64,000 nt of DNA, from NCBI RefSeq assembly GCF_030504955.1, contig NZ_JAUKTR010000001.1, positions 428,501-492,500 on the forward strand, read 5' to 3'. The stretch is from Peiella sedimenti (GTDB lineage Bacteria > Pseudomonadota > Alphaproteobacteria > Caulobacterales > Caulobacteraceae). A program made the position numbers and the translations under genes. The stretch's first letter is position 1. The number at the start of each line of letters is the position of its first letter. A model generated the notes under the pieces. The model did no database searches and was not told where the DNA came from. It saw only the letters and a list, made by a program, of their open reading frames with translations. Below are positions 1-8,725 of the stretch, piece after piece.

Positions 1-2238
1 GGACAGCACCCGCCGCGAGACGCTGCGCACGGCGGCCGGAGCGATCTTGCGCACGATCTGACGGGCGCGGTCCGGTTCGCCCGTCTGCACCGCGCTGGCG
101 GCTTCAGCCACGCGCGAGCGGGGCAGCAGCGCGTTCGGATCGACGCCCATGGCCTGCACGGCTGCGATCAGCTTGTCCGCAAGGACGTCGGTCTCGTCGG
201 CGGTGGGCGAGGGGCCGGCGCCGGGACCCGCGTCAGCGAGCACGTCATGCCAGGACAGGCCCTGACCCTGCTGGGGCTCAGGTTCGCTCCGCGGCTGGAA
301 GGCGTCGCGCAGGGCTTCGTCCTGTTCGGCGGGCTTCAAACGCAGCGGTCCGCGCAGGCCCATGCCCTGGGAAGGCCCGCGAGCCGCGTCCGGCTCGGGC
401 GCCGGCGCGGGGGTCGGCGCCGCAGGCGGGGCGGGGCGGCGGGGGGCGGGCGCCGCGCCGCCGCCAGAGACGACATTCATCAGCCGCACCGCCTCGGACA
501 GCATGTCGTAGTTGCGCCGGATGCGCTCCTGGAAGGCGGCGTCGGCGGCCTCGGCCTCGGCGGCGGTCCGTCGCGAGGCGTCCGCGAACGCCTTCAGGCC
601 CTGTTCGACCGTAGCCTTGATGTCCTCGATCTGACCCTGGGCGCGCTCGGGCAGTTCTCGGGCGCGCTCGTCCAGCCCGGCGATGGCGCCCTCGATCTCG
701 GAGAGGGTCCGGCGTACGCCGTCAAGGCTGTTCTCCAGGCGCTCGATGGATGAGCGGGCCGAGGCGTCGACCAGCTCGGCGGACTCATTGATGAGCCGCC
801 GCGCGTCGGCCAGACGCGCCTCGACGGCGTCGTCGGCGGCCTTGCCGGCCTCGGCGGCGGCCTCGCCGATGGCGTTGGCGCGGGCGCGGGCGTGATCGAC
901 GGCGGCCTGGGCGGCGGCGCGGCTCTCGTCGGCGGCCGAGCGCAACGAGTCGAGGGCCTGAGCTGTCTCGTCGAGGAAGGCCGCGCGCACCTCGGCGGCC
1001 AGGGCCCCCACCTGCTCGAGCGCGTCGCGCGTGCGGGTCTCGAAGGCTCCGGCCTCCTGTTCGGACAGGGCGGCGAGAGCCTGGAAGCGTTGGGCGGCGG
1101 CTTCGGCGGCGGTCTCCAGCGTCCTGGCGGCGTCGCCCGAGGTCTCGGTCAGTTCGTTGGCGGCGGTGCGGGTGGTCTCCAGGGCCTCCATCAGCTGGGC
1201 GCGCTGGGTCTCGACCTGGGCCGAGAAGTCCTCCTGATCAGTGCGCAGGCTGAAGGCGGCGGTCACCAAGGCGGCGCGTTGCTGCGACAGTCCTTCCTCG
1301 ACGACGCGGATCTGGTCGGCGACGCCCGAGCCGGCGGTCTCGAGCCGCATAGTCTGGCGGGCCAGGTCGTCGGCGGCGGCGCGAGCGGCGGCCTGGGCCT
1401 CCCCGGCGGCGGCGGCCAGATCGGCGGCGCGGGCGGCCAGGGCCGCTTCGGCCTCAGTCAGCTGGACCTGGGCCAGGTCAGAGGCCTGGGCCACCATCTG
1501 GGACTGGCGCTCGACGGCGGCGACGACGGCCTCGGCCTGGGCGTCCAGCGCTCGAGCCACCTCGGCCAGGTTCATGCGCTCCTTGGACAAGGCCTCGACC
1601 AGATGCTGGGCGGCGTTGCGCGCCGACAGGGCTGCGTCGTTGAGGTGCGCGACCTCCTCGGCCAGGGCGTGGCGTAGGGCGACCAGCTCGGTGCGTGCGT
1701 TGGCGGCGGACTGGGTAGCGTCCTCGATATCGGTACGCAGCACGACCAGAGCCCTGCCGGTATCCCTGGCGGCCAGAGCCGTGGGGGCCGTCATGGCCTC
1801 GGACAGGTCCCGCGCGCGGCTGGTTTCGGCCGCCAAGCGCGAAGCCTGGCGCAGGGCCTGGCCCGCGAAAAGGAAGACGCCGGCGGGGGCGAGCGCCATC
1901 AGGGCAAATAGGGCCAGGGTCAGCGGCTCCTGCGCCATCAGGCCGGTGGAGCCGAACTGCCAGGCGGCGAAGGCGGCGATGCCGCCCGCCCAGACGATTG
2001 CGGCGATCCAGGCCAGCCAGACCGGCAGCGCTCCGCCATCGCGCGCGGGCCGCGCCCGAGCGACGTCCGGAGAGACGGCTGGCTCGGCGACGAGCGGCTT
2101 GGCGCTCTCTGAGGCGGTGACCGGCTCTGCGGTCGGCTCAGGCTGCGGCGCGGCGGGGGGAGCGGGCGGCGCGTCCGCCTCCTGAGAGGTCTCAGGCGTC
2201 GCCTCGGTTTTGGACAGGCGGCGGCTGCGCGGCTTCAT
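1..2238 (-). CDS. tipN: TipN-like polar landmark protein, C-terminus beyond window
   Basis: The reading frame is open from an ATG at 2238 to the window edge (746 codons). The N-terminus is a Pro/Ala/Glu-rich tail of about 70 residues. Two hydrophobic segments follow (about residues 73-95 and 105-125), one beginning LPVWLAWIAA. Beyond them is a very long Ala/Glu/Arg/Gln-rich region with coiled-coil character, then a Pro-rich linker and a basic segment at the edge. This architecture (short cytoplasmic tail, two membrane spans, huge coiled coil) is that of Caulobacter TipN, which marks the new pole and affects polarity, flagellum placement and chromosome segregation. The call rests on architecture and composition, not alignment. 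Any large membrane-anchored coiled-coil protein is the alternative, but the holdfast genes at the other end of the window favour TipN. Confidence 0.72.
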   Translation of the reverse strand, partial: MKPRSRRLSKTEATPETSQEADAPPAPPAAPQPEPTAEPVTASESAKPLVAEPAVSPDVARARPARDGGALPVWLAWIAAIVWAGGIAAFAAWQFGSTGLMAQEPLTLALFALMALAPAGVFLFAGQALRQASRLAAETSRARDLSEAMTAPTALAARDTGRALVVLRTDIEDATQSAANARTELVALRHALAEEVAHLNDAALSARNAAQHLVEALSKERMNLAEVARALDAQAEAVVAAVERQSQMVAQASDLAQVQLTEAEAALAARAADLAAAAGEAQAAARAAADDLARQTMRLETAGSGVADQIRVVEEGLSQQRAALVTAAFSLRTDQEDFSAQVETQRAQLMEALETTRTAANELTETSGDAARTLETAAEAAAQRFQALAALSEQEAGAFETRTRDALEQVGALAAEVRAAFLDETAQALDSLRSAADESRAAAQAAVDHARARANAIGEAAAEAGKAADDAVEARLADARRLINESAELVDASARSSIERLENSLDGVRRTLSEIEGAIAGLDERARELPERAQGQIEDIKATVEQGLKAFADASRRTAAEAEAADAAFQERIRRNYDMLSEAVRLMNVVSGGGAAPAPRRPAPPAAPTPAPAPEPDAARGPSQGMGLRGPLRLKPAEQDEALRDAFQPRSEPEPQQGQGLSWHDVLADAGPGAGPSPTADETDVLADKLIAAVQAMGVDPNALLPRSRVAEAASAVQTGEPDRARQIVRKIAPAAVRSVSRRVLS

Positions 2239-2385
2239 CTCGTCTCGGCTCCCCTGGCGCGGGCGCGCTTACCATCGCGCCTCAGGCTCTGAGACCCTTA
2301 CCGATTGTGCGGCGTCAAGCCAACGCGCCAACGCTCGATCAGGCGAGGCGGCGTGCGGGATGGTCAGCCGAGTTCGGCCCGACGT

Positions 2386-2580
2386 TCAGCAGTCGCGCGT
2401 TTTCGGGGGCGTGAGGGAGGTCTTGGCGGAGGACGCCTCGGCCTGGGCAGGCTGGTGCGACACGCGGCGCACCTCGTGCTGGGCGGCGTCGTCCTGGGGC
2501 ATGGCTTGGCTGAAGACAGCCAACGCCGCCGCCATAAGGGCGCCGACCAGGCCGGTCACGAACTCGAAAAGGCCGCCCAT
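2386..2580 (-). CDS. Small membrane protein of unknown function
   Basis: This is a 64-residue protein starting MGGLFEFVTG, with one hydrophobic segment over about residues 3-24 and a polar tail ending in a cysteine. I chose the ATG at 2580 because GAGGGA lies six bases before it; an upstream in-frame ATG at 2601 has no comparable site. It lies 147 bases upstream of tipN in the same direction, so the two could share a promoter in the gap to the divergent gene at 2694. I recognise no family. Being short and isolated it could be spurious, but the ribosome-binding site and membrane segment favour a real gene. Confidence 0.45.
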   Translation of the reverse strand: MGGLFEFVTGLVGALMAAALAVFSQAMPQDDAAQHEVRRVSHQPAQAEASSAKTSLTPPKTRDC

Positions 2581-2693
2581 GTCCGGTCCCTCTTCCAGCA
2601 TAACGCTGTGAGCACTATGCCTGCAACGGCCGCCGGCCGCAACGAATACGGCGGCGGTTCATTATGCGGAGCTGAACCGTTCCAGGAGCGCGC

Positions 2694-4169
2694 GTGCAGA
2701 CGGCCCTGAAGACCTGCTGGCGTGTTGAGACGGCGGACCGCGTCGCCTTCCTGATGGAGAACGCCCACTATTTTGAAGTGCTGGCCCAGGCGCTGCGCAA
2801 TGCGCGCAAGTCGGTGCTGTGGGTGGGATGGCAGTTCGATCCCCGCACCCGGCTGGAGCCGTTCGACCAGCGGCACAGCCGCTCGGACGAGGTGGGCATG
2901 ATGCTGCGCCGGCTGAGCCATGCGCGGCCCGACCTCGACATTCGCATGCTCATCTGGAAGTCGCCGCTGCTCATCGCGGCGTCGCAGGGCTTCTTTCCGC
3001 ACAAGGCCCAGCGATGGTTCAGGCGCTGGAACGGCGAGTTCCAGCTGGATCGGCCCAGGCCCTTCGGCGCCTGCCACCACCAGAAGGTCATCGTCATCGA
3101 CGACAGCATCGCCTTCTGCGGCGGCGGCGATGTGGGCGTGGATCGCTGGGACACGGCCGCTCACCGTGACGACGACCCGCGGCGAGCCATGCCCAGCGGC
3201 CTTCTGTCCAAGCCGCGCCATGAGGTGATGAGCCTGGTTTCGGGGCCGGCCGCGCGAGCGCTGGGCGACCTGATCCGCGACCGCTGGGAAGGCGCGACGG
3301 GCGAGCGGCCGGCGACCGTCGAGGTCGCGGATGATCCCTGGCCCGAAAGCGTCACGCCCGATCTTTATGACTGTCCGATGGGGATCGTCCGCACCGAGCC
3401 CGCCTGGAAGGGCCGCGCCGGCGTGCGCGAAAGCGAAGCCCTTCATCTGGAGGCGATCGCACGGGCCAGGAAGCTGATCTACCTGGAGAACCAGTACTTC
3501 ACCTCGCCTCTGATCGGCGCGGCCCTGGCCAATCGGCTCGATGAGCCAGACGGGCCCGAGATCGTGGTCATCTCCACCGGCAAGAGCCCCAGCTGGTTCG
3601 ATCAGGCCACTATGGACGGTGCGCGAAGGGTCATGCTTGAGCGCCTGCGCGCGGCGGACCGCTACGGTCGTTTCAGCGCCTGGCGGCCGCTGACCCCGGG
3701 ACGCAAGAACATCATCGTCCACTCCAAGGTGACGGTGATCGACGACCGCATGATCCGTGTCGGCTCGACCAATCTGAACAACCGCTCCTTCGGTTTCGAC
3801 ACCGAGTGCGACGTGGCCTTCGTGCCCGAGGGGGAGGGGCCGAACCCGACGATCACCGCCTTCCGCCGTCGCCTGATCGGTCACTTCCTGGGGGTCGAGC
3901 AGGCCTATTACGACGACGTGGAGGCGGTAACGCCCAGTATCCGTGAGGCCATCGAGGCGCTGAACACCGGCCGCCTGGTCGACCTGGACGCACGGGCGCC
4001 GCTGGACCGCGACTATCTTCTGGCCGAGTGGGGCATCGGCGATCCGGCGACGGCGTTCGACTCGTGGCGGCCCTGGCGGCGAAGGCGGCTGTCCGAGATC
4101 TTCAAGCGCGAGATCGCCGAGGCTCAGGCCGCGCCCGTGATCTCGAAGTCCACAACCAGCGGCAGGTGA
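2694..4169 (+). CDS. Phospholipase D-like protein with two HKD motifs
   Basis: The 491-residue protein has two complete HxKxxxxD catalytic motifs: HQKVIVID near residue 130 followed by GGGDVGVDRWD, and HSKVTVID near residue 345 followed by GSTNLNNRSFG. This is the bilobed arrangement of the PLD/cardiolipin synthase superfamily, which uses the two histidines for phosphatidyl transfer or phosphodiester hydrolysis. There is no obvious signal peptide or N-terminal membrane pair, so it is not a classical cardiolipin synthase A. Start is GTG at 2694 with AGGAG six to seven bases upstream. Its 3' end overlaps the opposing EEP-family gene by 46 bases; both encode phosphodiesterase-type enzymes. Substrate (phospholipid or nucleic acid) cannot be told from sequence. 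Confidence 0.85.
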   Translation: MQTALKTCWRVETADRVAFLMENAHYFEVLAQALRNARKSVLWVGWQFDPRTRLEPFDQRHSRSDEVGMMLRRLSHARPDLDIRMLIWKSPLLIAASQGFFPHKAQRWFRRWNGEFQLDRPRPFGACHHQKVIVIDDSIAFCGGGDVGVDRWDTAAHRDDDPRRAMPSGLLSKPRHEVMSLVSGPAARALGDLIRDRWEGATGERPATVEVADDPWPESVTPDLYDCPMGIVRTEPAWKGRAGVRESEALHLEAIARARKLIYLENQYFTSPLIGAALANRLDEPDGPEIVVISTGKSPSWFDQATMDGARRVMLERLRAADRYGRFSAWRPLTPGRKNIIVHSKVTVIDDRMIRVGSTNLNNRSFGFDTECDVAFVPEGEGPNPTITAFRRRLIGHFLGVEQAYYDDVEAVTPSIREAIEALNTGRLVDLDARAPLDRDYLLAEWGIGDPATAFDSWRPWRRRRLSEIFKREIAEAQAAPVISKSTTSGR

Positions 4170-4870
4170 TCCGAGGCCATCCGCGCCAGGGGCGAGAACG
4201 GCGCGAAGACCTGGGTCACGCGGATGTCCGGCGTGTGAAAGCAGTGGTCGATGCGGATGGCGGGAAAGGCAGAGGGGAAGGTCTTGACGGTGCGGCCGTT
4301 CAACCCGCCGTGCGGACGCTGGGCGTCGATCAGTTCGCGCCGGATGCGCTGGTAGGGGCGCGTCATGGAGGTGGCGTTGAAGTCCCCGACAAGGAGGGTC
4401 GGCCCCCTGCAGTCCGGATGGCCCAGCCACTCGCGCCCGCACAGGGCGGCGGCCTGGAGCCTCTGTTCGCGCGGCACGAGGCCGAAGTGGGTGTTCAGGA
4501 CCTGCACCTCGACCCCGTCGAAGTCGATGGCGGCCCAAAGGGCTCCGCGCGGCTCGATGCCGGGTAGGCCGTCGATGGTCGGCAGGGCCGCGGCGCGCAT
4601 CAGCCGCTCGGGCCGCCAGGTCAGAATGGCGTCGCCGTAGAGCTCCTGCTCCACGCGCATGGCGGGGTGGAAGTGGTGCGCCATCCCCAGCAGCCGGGCG
4701 ATGTCGCCCGCCTGATCGGCGTGCTCGGTGCGGGCGCGGCCCACGTCCAGTTCCTGCAGGCAGACCACATCGGCGTCCAGATCGCCCAGGACGGCGGCGA
4801 TCCGCTCCACGTCCAGGCGGCGGTCCTGGCCCACGCAGCGATGCACGTTGTAGGTGACGATCCGAGGCAT
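4124..4870 (-). CDS. Endonuclease/exonuclease/phosphatase family hydrolase
   Basis: A 248-residue protein of the EEP (DNase I-like) fold. All family motifs are present in order: TYNVHRC at the N-terminus, CLQELD near residue 40 (metal-binding Glu), NTHFG near 125, VGDFNA near 160, RIDH near 210 and the terminal SDHLP (catalytic Asp-His). These residues bind Mg2+ and hydrolyse phosphodiester or phosphoester bonds. There is no signal peptide, so it is likely cytoplasmic. It resembles the small EEP proteins near PLD-like proteins in other Alphaproteobacteria. Substrate is unknown; it is distinct from xthA at 6522, which lacks the same spacing. Confidence 0.85.
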   Translation of the reverse strand: MPRIVTYNVHRCVGQDRRLDVERIAAVLGDLDADVVCLQELDVGRARTEHADQAGDIARLLGMAHHFHPAMRVEQELYGDAILTWRPERLMRAAALPTIDGLPGIEPRGALWAAIDFDGVEVQVLNTHFGLVPREQRLQAAALCGREWLGHPDCRGPTLLVGDFNATSMTRPYQRIRRELIDAQRPHGGLNGRTVKTFPSAFPAIRIDHCFHTPDIRVTQVFAPFSPLARMASDHLPLVVDFEITGAA

Positions 4871-4940
4871 CGGTCTCAGCCTAACGCGTGAGGGCGCGGA
4901 ATCGAACCCACGGGACCTCCGCGGAGTCTGAGCGCCAGCC
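4871..4940 (-). other. Intergenic segment with a tRNA T-arm-like sequence
   Basis: The minus strand of this gap reads GGGTTCGATTCC at about 4898-4909, matching the conserved T-arm of tRNAs, after a GC-rich hairpin-like stretch CCGCGGAGG. I could not fold a full cloverleaf: the flanking T-stem bases do not pair well, and there is no matching acceptor strand or CCA. It may be a decayed tRNA end or coincidence. The segment also serves as leader for the gene starting at 4870. Confidence 0.2.
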
Positions 4941-5843
4941 TCAGGCGCCCAGGATCCAGCCTTCCTCGTCCTCGACCTGACGGATCAGAGCGGGGGCGGC
5001 CTCCTTCGGCGGAGCGAACAGGGCCGACAGTTCGCCCTTCTCATCCAGGCGTGCGAAATGCTCGGCCGAACCGCGCACCTGGGCGGCGTCCCTGGGCTCC
5101 CCGGCCTCGGCCTTGAAGGGGTAGAGGGTCGGCCAGATCTCGACCGCCAGCACCGACAGCGGGGCCACGTCTTCAGGGCCGAGGGTCCGCCAGCCCGTCC
5201 CGAAGGGCCAGACGGCGGTGGTCTCGCCCATCTCTTCCATGAGGGCGCCCACCACGGGAATGCCTAGGATGGTCTGACCCCCCACGGCGCCGGCGCCCAT
5301 CAGCTGCCAGACACTGGCGGGGCGACGCTTGCCTGAGATGGCGGCGGTTTCGGTGGCGCGGAATTCGGGGACGTCGCCATAGCCGCCCGCTGGCTTGGTG
5401 GCGGTCAGCCAGCGCTGGGCGTAGCGCGGCGGGGCGCCCCAGAACGGTCTGCCCTCGTCCGTCATCAGCCGGTTCATCTTGGCGGCGACGGCGAAGCGGT
5501 TGTTGGTGTTGTCGGGCTTGTCGACCACGTTTTTGGCCAGGAACGACCAGGTGGCGGACCAGGGCGCGCCGGTGAGGCCCAGGCGCTGAGCCGTGCCTGC
5601 CGGATAGCCGAGGGCGAAGTCGAAGCCGAGCAGGATGCGGTCGCCCCGCCGGCGCAGGTCGGCGATGATCTTGCGCAACAGCGCGGCCGCCTCGGCGCGC
5701 GTGGCCGGGTTGTGGACCTCGCTGCGCAGATGGAAGCGCGCGTCGCGCTTGGCCACGCCGATCCAGACCGACTGCTCGCCGGTCTTCTTGGCCTCGGAGG
5801 CGGACCAATCAACGGTGACGTAGGCGTCGAACAGGCGCGCCAT
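4941..5843 (-). CDS. Conserved protein with probable RNase H-like fold, function unknown
   Basis: The 300-residue protein begins MARLFDAYVTVDWSASEAKK. The hydrophobic strand ending in Asp (YVTVDWSA) and the later ILLGFDFALGYP resemble acidic strands of RNase H-fold proteins of the DUF429 type. Relatives in other Alphaproteobacteria are, as far as I recall, often labelled molybdopterin-guanine-dinucleotide or cobalamin-related, apparently without experimental support. There is no signal peptide or membrane span. It stands alone between two unrelated minus-strand genes. A function beyond a possible nuclease-like fold should not be assigned. Confidence 0.6.
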   Translation of the reverse strand: MARLFDAYVTVDWSASEAKKTGEQSVWIGVAKRDARFHLRSEVHNPATRAEAAALLRKIIADLRRRGDRILLGFDFALGYPAGTAQRLGLTGAPWSATWSFLAKNVVDKPDNTNNRFAVAAKMNRLMTDEGRPFWGAPPRYAQRWLTATKPAGGYGDVPEFRATETAAISGKRRPASVWQLMGAGAVGGQTILGIPVVGALMEEMGETTAVWPFGTGWRTLGPEDVAPLSVLAVEIWPTLYPFKAEAGEPRDAAQVRGSAEHFARLDEKGELSALFAPPKEAAPALIRQVEDEEGWILGA

Positions 5844-5903
5844 GCTTCGGCCTCCAGAGACCTCGACCTAAAGTGGACTGGCCGCCTTCCTAGAGGCTTT
5901 CTC

Positions 5904-5939
5904 ATGCGCCGCAAGGGCGCGGCCGGACGCCCGGCGCAT
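5904..5939 (-). terminator. Hairpin just after the stop of the 5939 gene
   Basis: An eight-base inverted repeat (ATGCGCCG at 5904-5911 and CGGCGCAT at 5932-5939) encloses a second GC-rich inner stem. On the minus strand it directly follows the stop codon of the gene ending at 5939, where a terminator is expected. It lacks a run of T, so it may only stabilise the 3' end. Confidence 0.35.
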
Positions 5940-6520
5940 CAACCGTCGTTGCGGTCGTCCAGTTCCTCGTCATCCGAACGCGGCGATGCCCCCACATCGG
6001 TGCGCGGCCGGCGGATGATGGCCTCCACGTGGGACAGCCAGCGGCGGCCCAGCCGCACCGCCTCGGCGGGCGAAGCGACGACCGGCCGGATCAGCGGACT
6101 CCACAGGTCCTGCTCGAACTCGGGCTGTCTCACATCGTCGAAGAGGAGGCGCAGAGACACCCGTTCGGCCTCGGCGCCTACATCATCGAGTTCGCGCCGC
6201 GCCTCGCCCCGCCGGACGCGCGCCGAGACGTGGCCATCGACGATCAGCTCGGCGCCTTCCAGTTCGTCAAAGGTGAAGACCAGGCCGCTGCGGCCGCCGT
6301 TCCAGAGCACGGCGATGCTCTCGCTGTCGAAGTCGAGGCCGGCGGCCTGGCCCATGCCGGGCGAGAGGGCCTCGGCCTCCGGCAGGCCGCCCAGGATGTG
6401 ACGCAACGCCCGGCGCAGGCGGCGCTCCTCCTCCATCCACCAGGAGAAGAACGAGGCGGCGAAGGTCAGGGCCGCCGCCAGGAGCGCGATCAGCAGAAGG
6501 ACGCGGACCGCTTCGGCCAT
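5939..6520 (-). CDS. Single-pass membrane protein, hypothetical
   Basis: A 193-residue protein with one N-terminal membrane segment (VRVLLLIALLAAALTFAASF) and a soluble C-terminal domain of mixed charge ending in an acidic tail. I start it at the ATG at 6520, two bases after the xthA stop, so the two are probably co-transcribed; the frame extends further upstream only as a shadow of xthA. The soluble part contains strand-like text such as SIAVLWNGGRSGLVFTFDELEG, but I recognise no domain. Co-transcription with a DNA-repair nuclease is suggestive only. Confidence 0.6.
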   Translation of the reverse strand: MAEAVRVLLLIALLAAALTFAASFFSWWMEEERRLRRALRHILGGLPEAEALSPGMGQAAGLDFDSESIAVLWNGGRSGLVFTFDELEGAELIVDGHVSARVRRGEARRELDDVGAEAERVSLRLLFDDVRQPEFEQDLWSPLIRPVVASPAEAVRLGRRWLSHVEAIIRRPRTDVGASPRSDDEELDDRNDG

Positions 6521-6521
6521 G

Positions 6522-7307
6522 TCAGTCGGCCAGCTCCACCACGACCGGCACGTGGTCGGACGGGCGGTCCATGTCGCGCGCCTCACGGTGGGTGTCGAAC
6601 CCGACGAAACGGTCCGCGGCCTGGGGCGAGAGCAGGGCGAAGTCGATGCGGATGCCGTGGTCCCGCTGCCAGGCGCCGGCGGTGTAGTCCCAGAAGGTCC
6701 ACTGGCCAGGCGGCGAGCCCGCCAGGGCGTGGGCGTCGTAAAGCCCGATGTTCAGCAGGGACCGAAACGCCGCCTGGCTCTCGGGCCGGAAGAGGGCGTC
6801 GCCGACCCACCGGTCCGGGTTGCGCGCGTCGTCAGGCGTCGGGATGACGTTCAGGTCGCCCGCCAGCAGCAGGCTTTCTTCCAGCTTCAGCAGCCCCTGG
6901 GCGTGGGCGCGCAGGCGCTCGAACCAGTCCAGCTTGTAGGCGAACTTGGGGCTGTCGACGGGGTTGCCGTTGGGCAGGTAGATGGCCCCCACACGAACGG
7001 GGCGGGGCGCCTCGACCACCGCCTCTATGTAGCGGGCCTGCTGGTCATCCTCGGGGCCCGGAAAGCTGCGCCGCAGGTCTGAAAGCGGATGCTTCGAAAG
7101 GATGGCGACGCCGTTGTAGGTCTTCTGGCCGAAGGTCTCGATGTTGTAGCCCATGGCCTCGAAGGGCTCGCGCGGGAACTTCTCGTCCACGCACTTGAGC
7201 TCCTGCAGGCAGGCCACGTCGGGCTGGTGCGCCTGGAACCAGGCCGTGGCCGTCTCCAGCCGGGCGTTGATCGAGTTCACGTTCCAGGTGGCGATGCGCA
7301 TGGCCAA
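6522..7307 (-). CDS. xthA: Exodeoxyribonuclease III
   Basis: The 261-residue protein is a full-length ExoIII/AP endonuclease. It opens with IATWNVNSI, has the metal-binding Glu in CLQELKCVDE near residue 37, YNGVAILSK near 64, the catalytic Asp/Asn in LLAGDLNVIPT near 150, RIDFALLS near 225 and the terminal SDHVPVVVEL (Asp-His pair). It cleaves DNA 5' to abasic sites and degrades 3' ends in base-excision repair in the cytoplasm. The start could be the ATG at 7307 or the second at 7301. The downstream membrane-protein gene begins two bases after its stop. Confidence 0.93.
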   Translation of the reverse strand: MAMRIATWNVNSINARLETATAWFQAHQPDVACLQELKCVDEKFPREPFEAMGYNIETFGQKTYNGVAILSKHPLSDLRRSFPGPEDDQQARYIEAVVEAPRPVRVGAIYLPNGNPVDSPKFAYKLDWFERLRAHAQGLLKLEESLLLAGDLNVIPTPDDARNPDRWVGDALFRPESQAAFRSLLNIGLYDAHALAGSPPGQWTFWDYTAGAWQRDHGIRIDFALLSPQAADRFVGFDTHREARDMDRPSDHVPVVVELAD

Positions 7308-7332
7308 GGCTTAGGCCGCGTCGTCCCTGGCC

Positions 7333-8301
7333 TCAATAGCGCGCGCGCAGGATGAACTCGCCGACGGCCTCGGCCAGCCCGGGCGCCAGCGGCAGGTCTG
7401 GATTCGAATAGGTGGCCAGGTTGGCGGTCCGCTCGGCGGGCGCGACCTTGAGCACGTGGTTCACGCCCTCGAACAGGCGAAGTTCGATCCCTTCGCGAGC
7501 GGCGGTCAGGCGCTGGGCGTCGGCGACGCTGGTCTGGAGGTCGGTCGTTCCTTGAACCACGAGGATAGGAACTTCCAGCTGCGCGACGTCGGCGGCTGGG
7601 TCGAGCGCCAGCCAGGAGCGCATGTAGGGCTGGACCGACGGGCGGCAGAGAGTGGCAAAGGCGGGGGGACATTCGACGGGACGATCCGCGGCCAACTCGG
7701 CCATCAGTTCGTTCAGTTGAGTCTGGGCAGGTTCGGGCACGGAAGCGAACTGCTCGCGCAGGAGCTCGACCGCCGGACGGCCCGCCCCGGAAATCAGCAC
7801 CAGGCCGCAGACCTTGTCAGGCGCGCGGCGGGCGGCGCTGAGCGCGATCTGGGCGCCCTCGGAGTGGCCGATGACCCAGACGCAAGGGCGCCGGGTCTGC
7901 GCGCGCTGCCAGTCAATCCAGGCGAGGGCGTCATTGACGCTGACGTCCCAGGTCAGGTCCTCCTCGCGGACAGCGGCCGCGGCGCTGCCGCCGACGCCGC
8001 GCTTGTCATAGCGAAGCGTGCCGATCCCCTGGGCGGCCAGCGCCTCGGCCAGCAGGCGGTAGGTCGCCGCGCGGATGCCGAGCGGGCTGTCGCCGTCGCG
8101 GTTCGTGGGGCCAGAGCCGGGGATGATGACGGCGTAGGCGCGGGTGTCGGCGGCGCCGGCGGATGTGCCCTTGAGACCGTTGGCGTCGGTCAGCTCGACC
8201 TCCGTCGAATGAGACGGGCCGGGGTCAGGCGCGGGGCAATCGGGCGCGCAGGGCGACGGCGTCGCTGACAGGGTCATGGCGGAGAGAAGCGCGATGATCA
8301 T
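7333..8301 (-). CDS. Secreted alpha/beta hydrolase
   Basis: A 322-residue protein with a short N-terminal signal-like segment (MIIALLSAMTLSA). The alpha/beta-hydrolase core follows: PGSGPTNRDG near residue 62, RYDKRGVGGS, the nucleophile elbow GHSEGAQ near 147, an Asp candidate in QGTTDLQTSVADAQ near 255, and the terminal His in GVNHVLK near 280. It probably hydrolyses an ester or peptide in the periplasm; it resembles the YqiA/S9-like hydrolases with a PGSGP oxyanion motif. The ATG at 8301 is preceded by GGAG. It lies 15 bases after erpA. Confidence 0.8.
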   Translation of the reverse strand: MIIALLSAMTLSATPSPCAPDCPAPDPGPSHSTEVELTDANGLKGTSAGAADTRAYAVIIPGSGPTNRDGDSPLGIRAATYRLLAEALAAQGIGTLRYDKRGVGGSAAAAVREEDLTWDVSVNDALAWIDWQRAQTRRPCVWVIGHSEGAQIALSAARRAPDKVCGLVLISGAGRPAVELLREQFASVPEPAQTQLNELMAELAADRPVECPPAFATLCRPSVQPYMRSWLALDPAADVAQLEVPILVVQGTTDLQTSVADAQRLTAAREGIELRLFEGVNHVLKVAPAERTANLATYSNPDLPLAPGLAEAVGEFILRARY

Positions 8302-8316
8302 GGCCGGAGCTCCCGG

Positions 8317-8640
8317 TCAGATGGTGAAGCTGACCCCACAGCCGCAGCTGGCCTGGGCGTTCGGATTGTTCACCACAAAGCGCGCGCCGACCAGTTCGTC
8401 GGCGAAATCGATCTGAGAGCCGACCAGGAAGGGCAGGGAGACCGGATCGACCACGGCCCGCTGTCCGTCGCGCTCGATCACCACGTCGTCCGCTTCGGCG
8501 CCGTCGATAAGCTCGAAGCGATACTGGAACCCGGAGCAGCCGCCGCCGTCGACCGCCACGCGCAACAGGCGCGGCCGACCGGCCGTATCGGACAGCTTGG
8601 CAAGCCTTTGGGCGGCAGGTTCTGAAAGGGTGACGCTCAT
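8317..8640 (-). CDS. erpA: Iron-sulfur cluster insertion protein ErpA
   Basis: The 107-residue protein is an A-type Fe-S carrier. It has the three conserved cysteines: one in [10 protein letters not shown] near residue 35 and the terminal pair in SCGCGVSF. It receives clusters from the Isc/Suf scaffold and delivers them to apo-enzymes. A SufA/IscA paralogue has the same signature; I prefer ErpA because an A-type carrier gene commonly sits beside dgt and xthA in Alphaproteobacteria. It is divergent from dgt, leaving an 85-base shared promoter region. Confidence 0.85.
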   Translation of the reverse strand: MSVTLSEPAAQRLAKLSDTAGRPRLLRVAVDGGGCSGFQYRFELIDGAEADDVVIERDGQRAVVDPVSLPFLVGSQIDFADELVGARFVVNNPNAQASCGCGVSFTI

Positions 8641-8725
8641 CTTCCTCCGCTATATGAGGGCGAGCCGGAGCGATGCAACCGGCGGCTGGACGAGACTGGC
8701 GCCTTTGGACCCCACCCTTTGCCTG

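Noticed and set aside
2556..4538. A 660-residue open frame opposite the PLD gene
   Set aside because: It is low-complexity Arg/Gly/Pro sequence with no motif, and the PLD protein has both HKD motifs on the plus strand.
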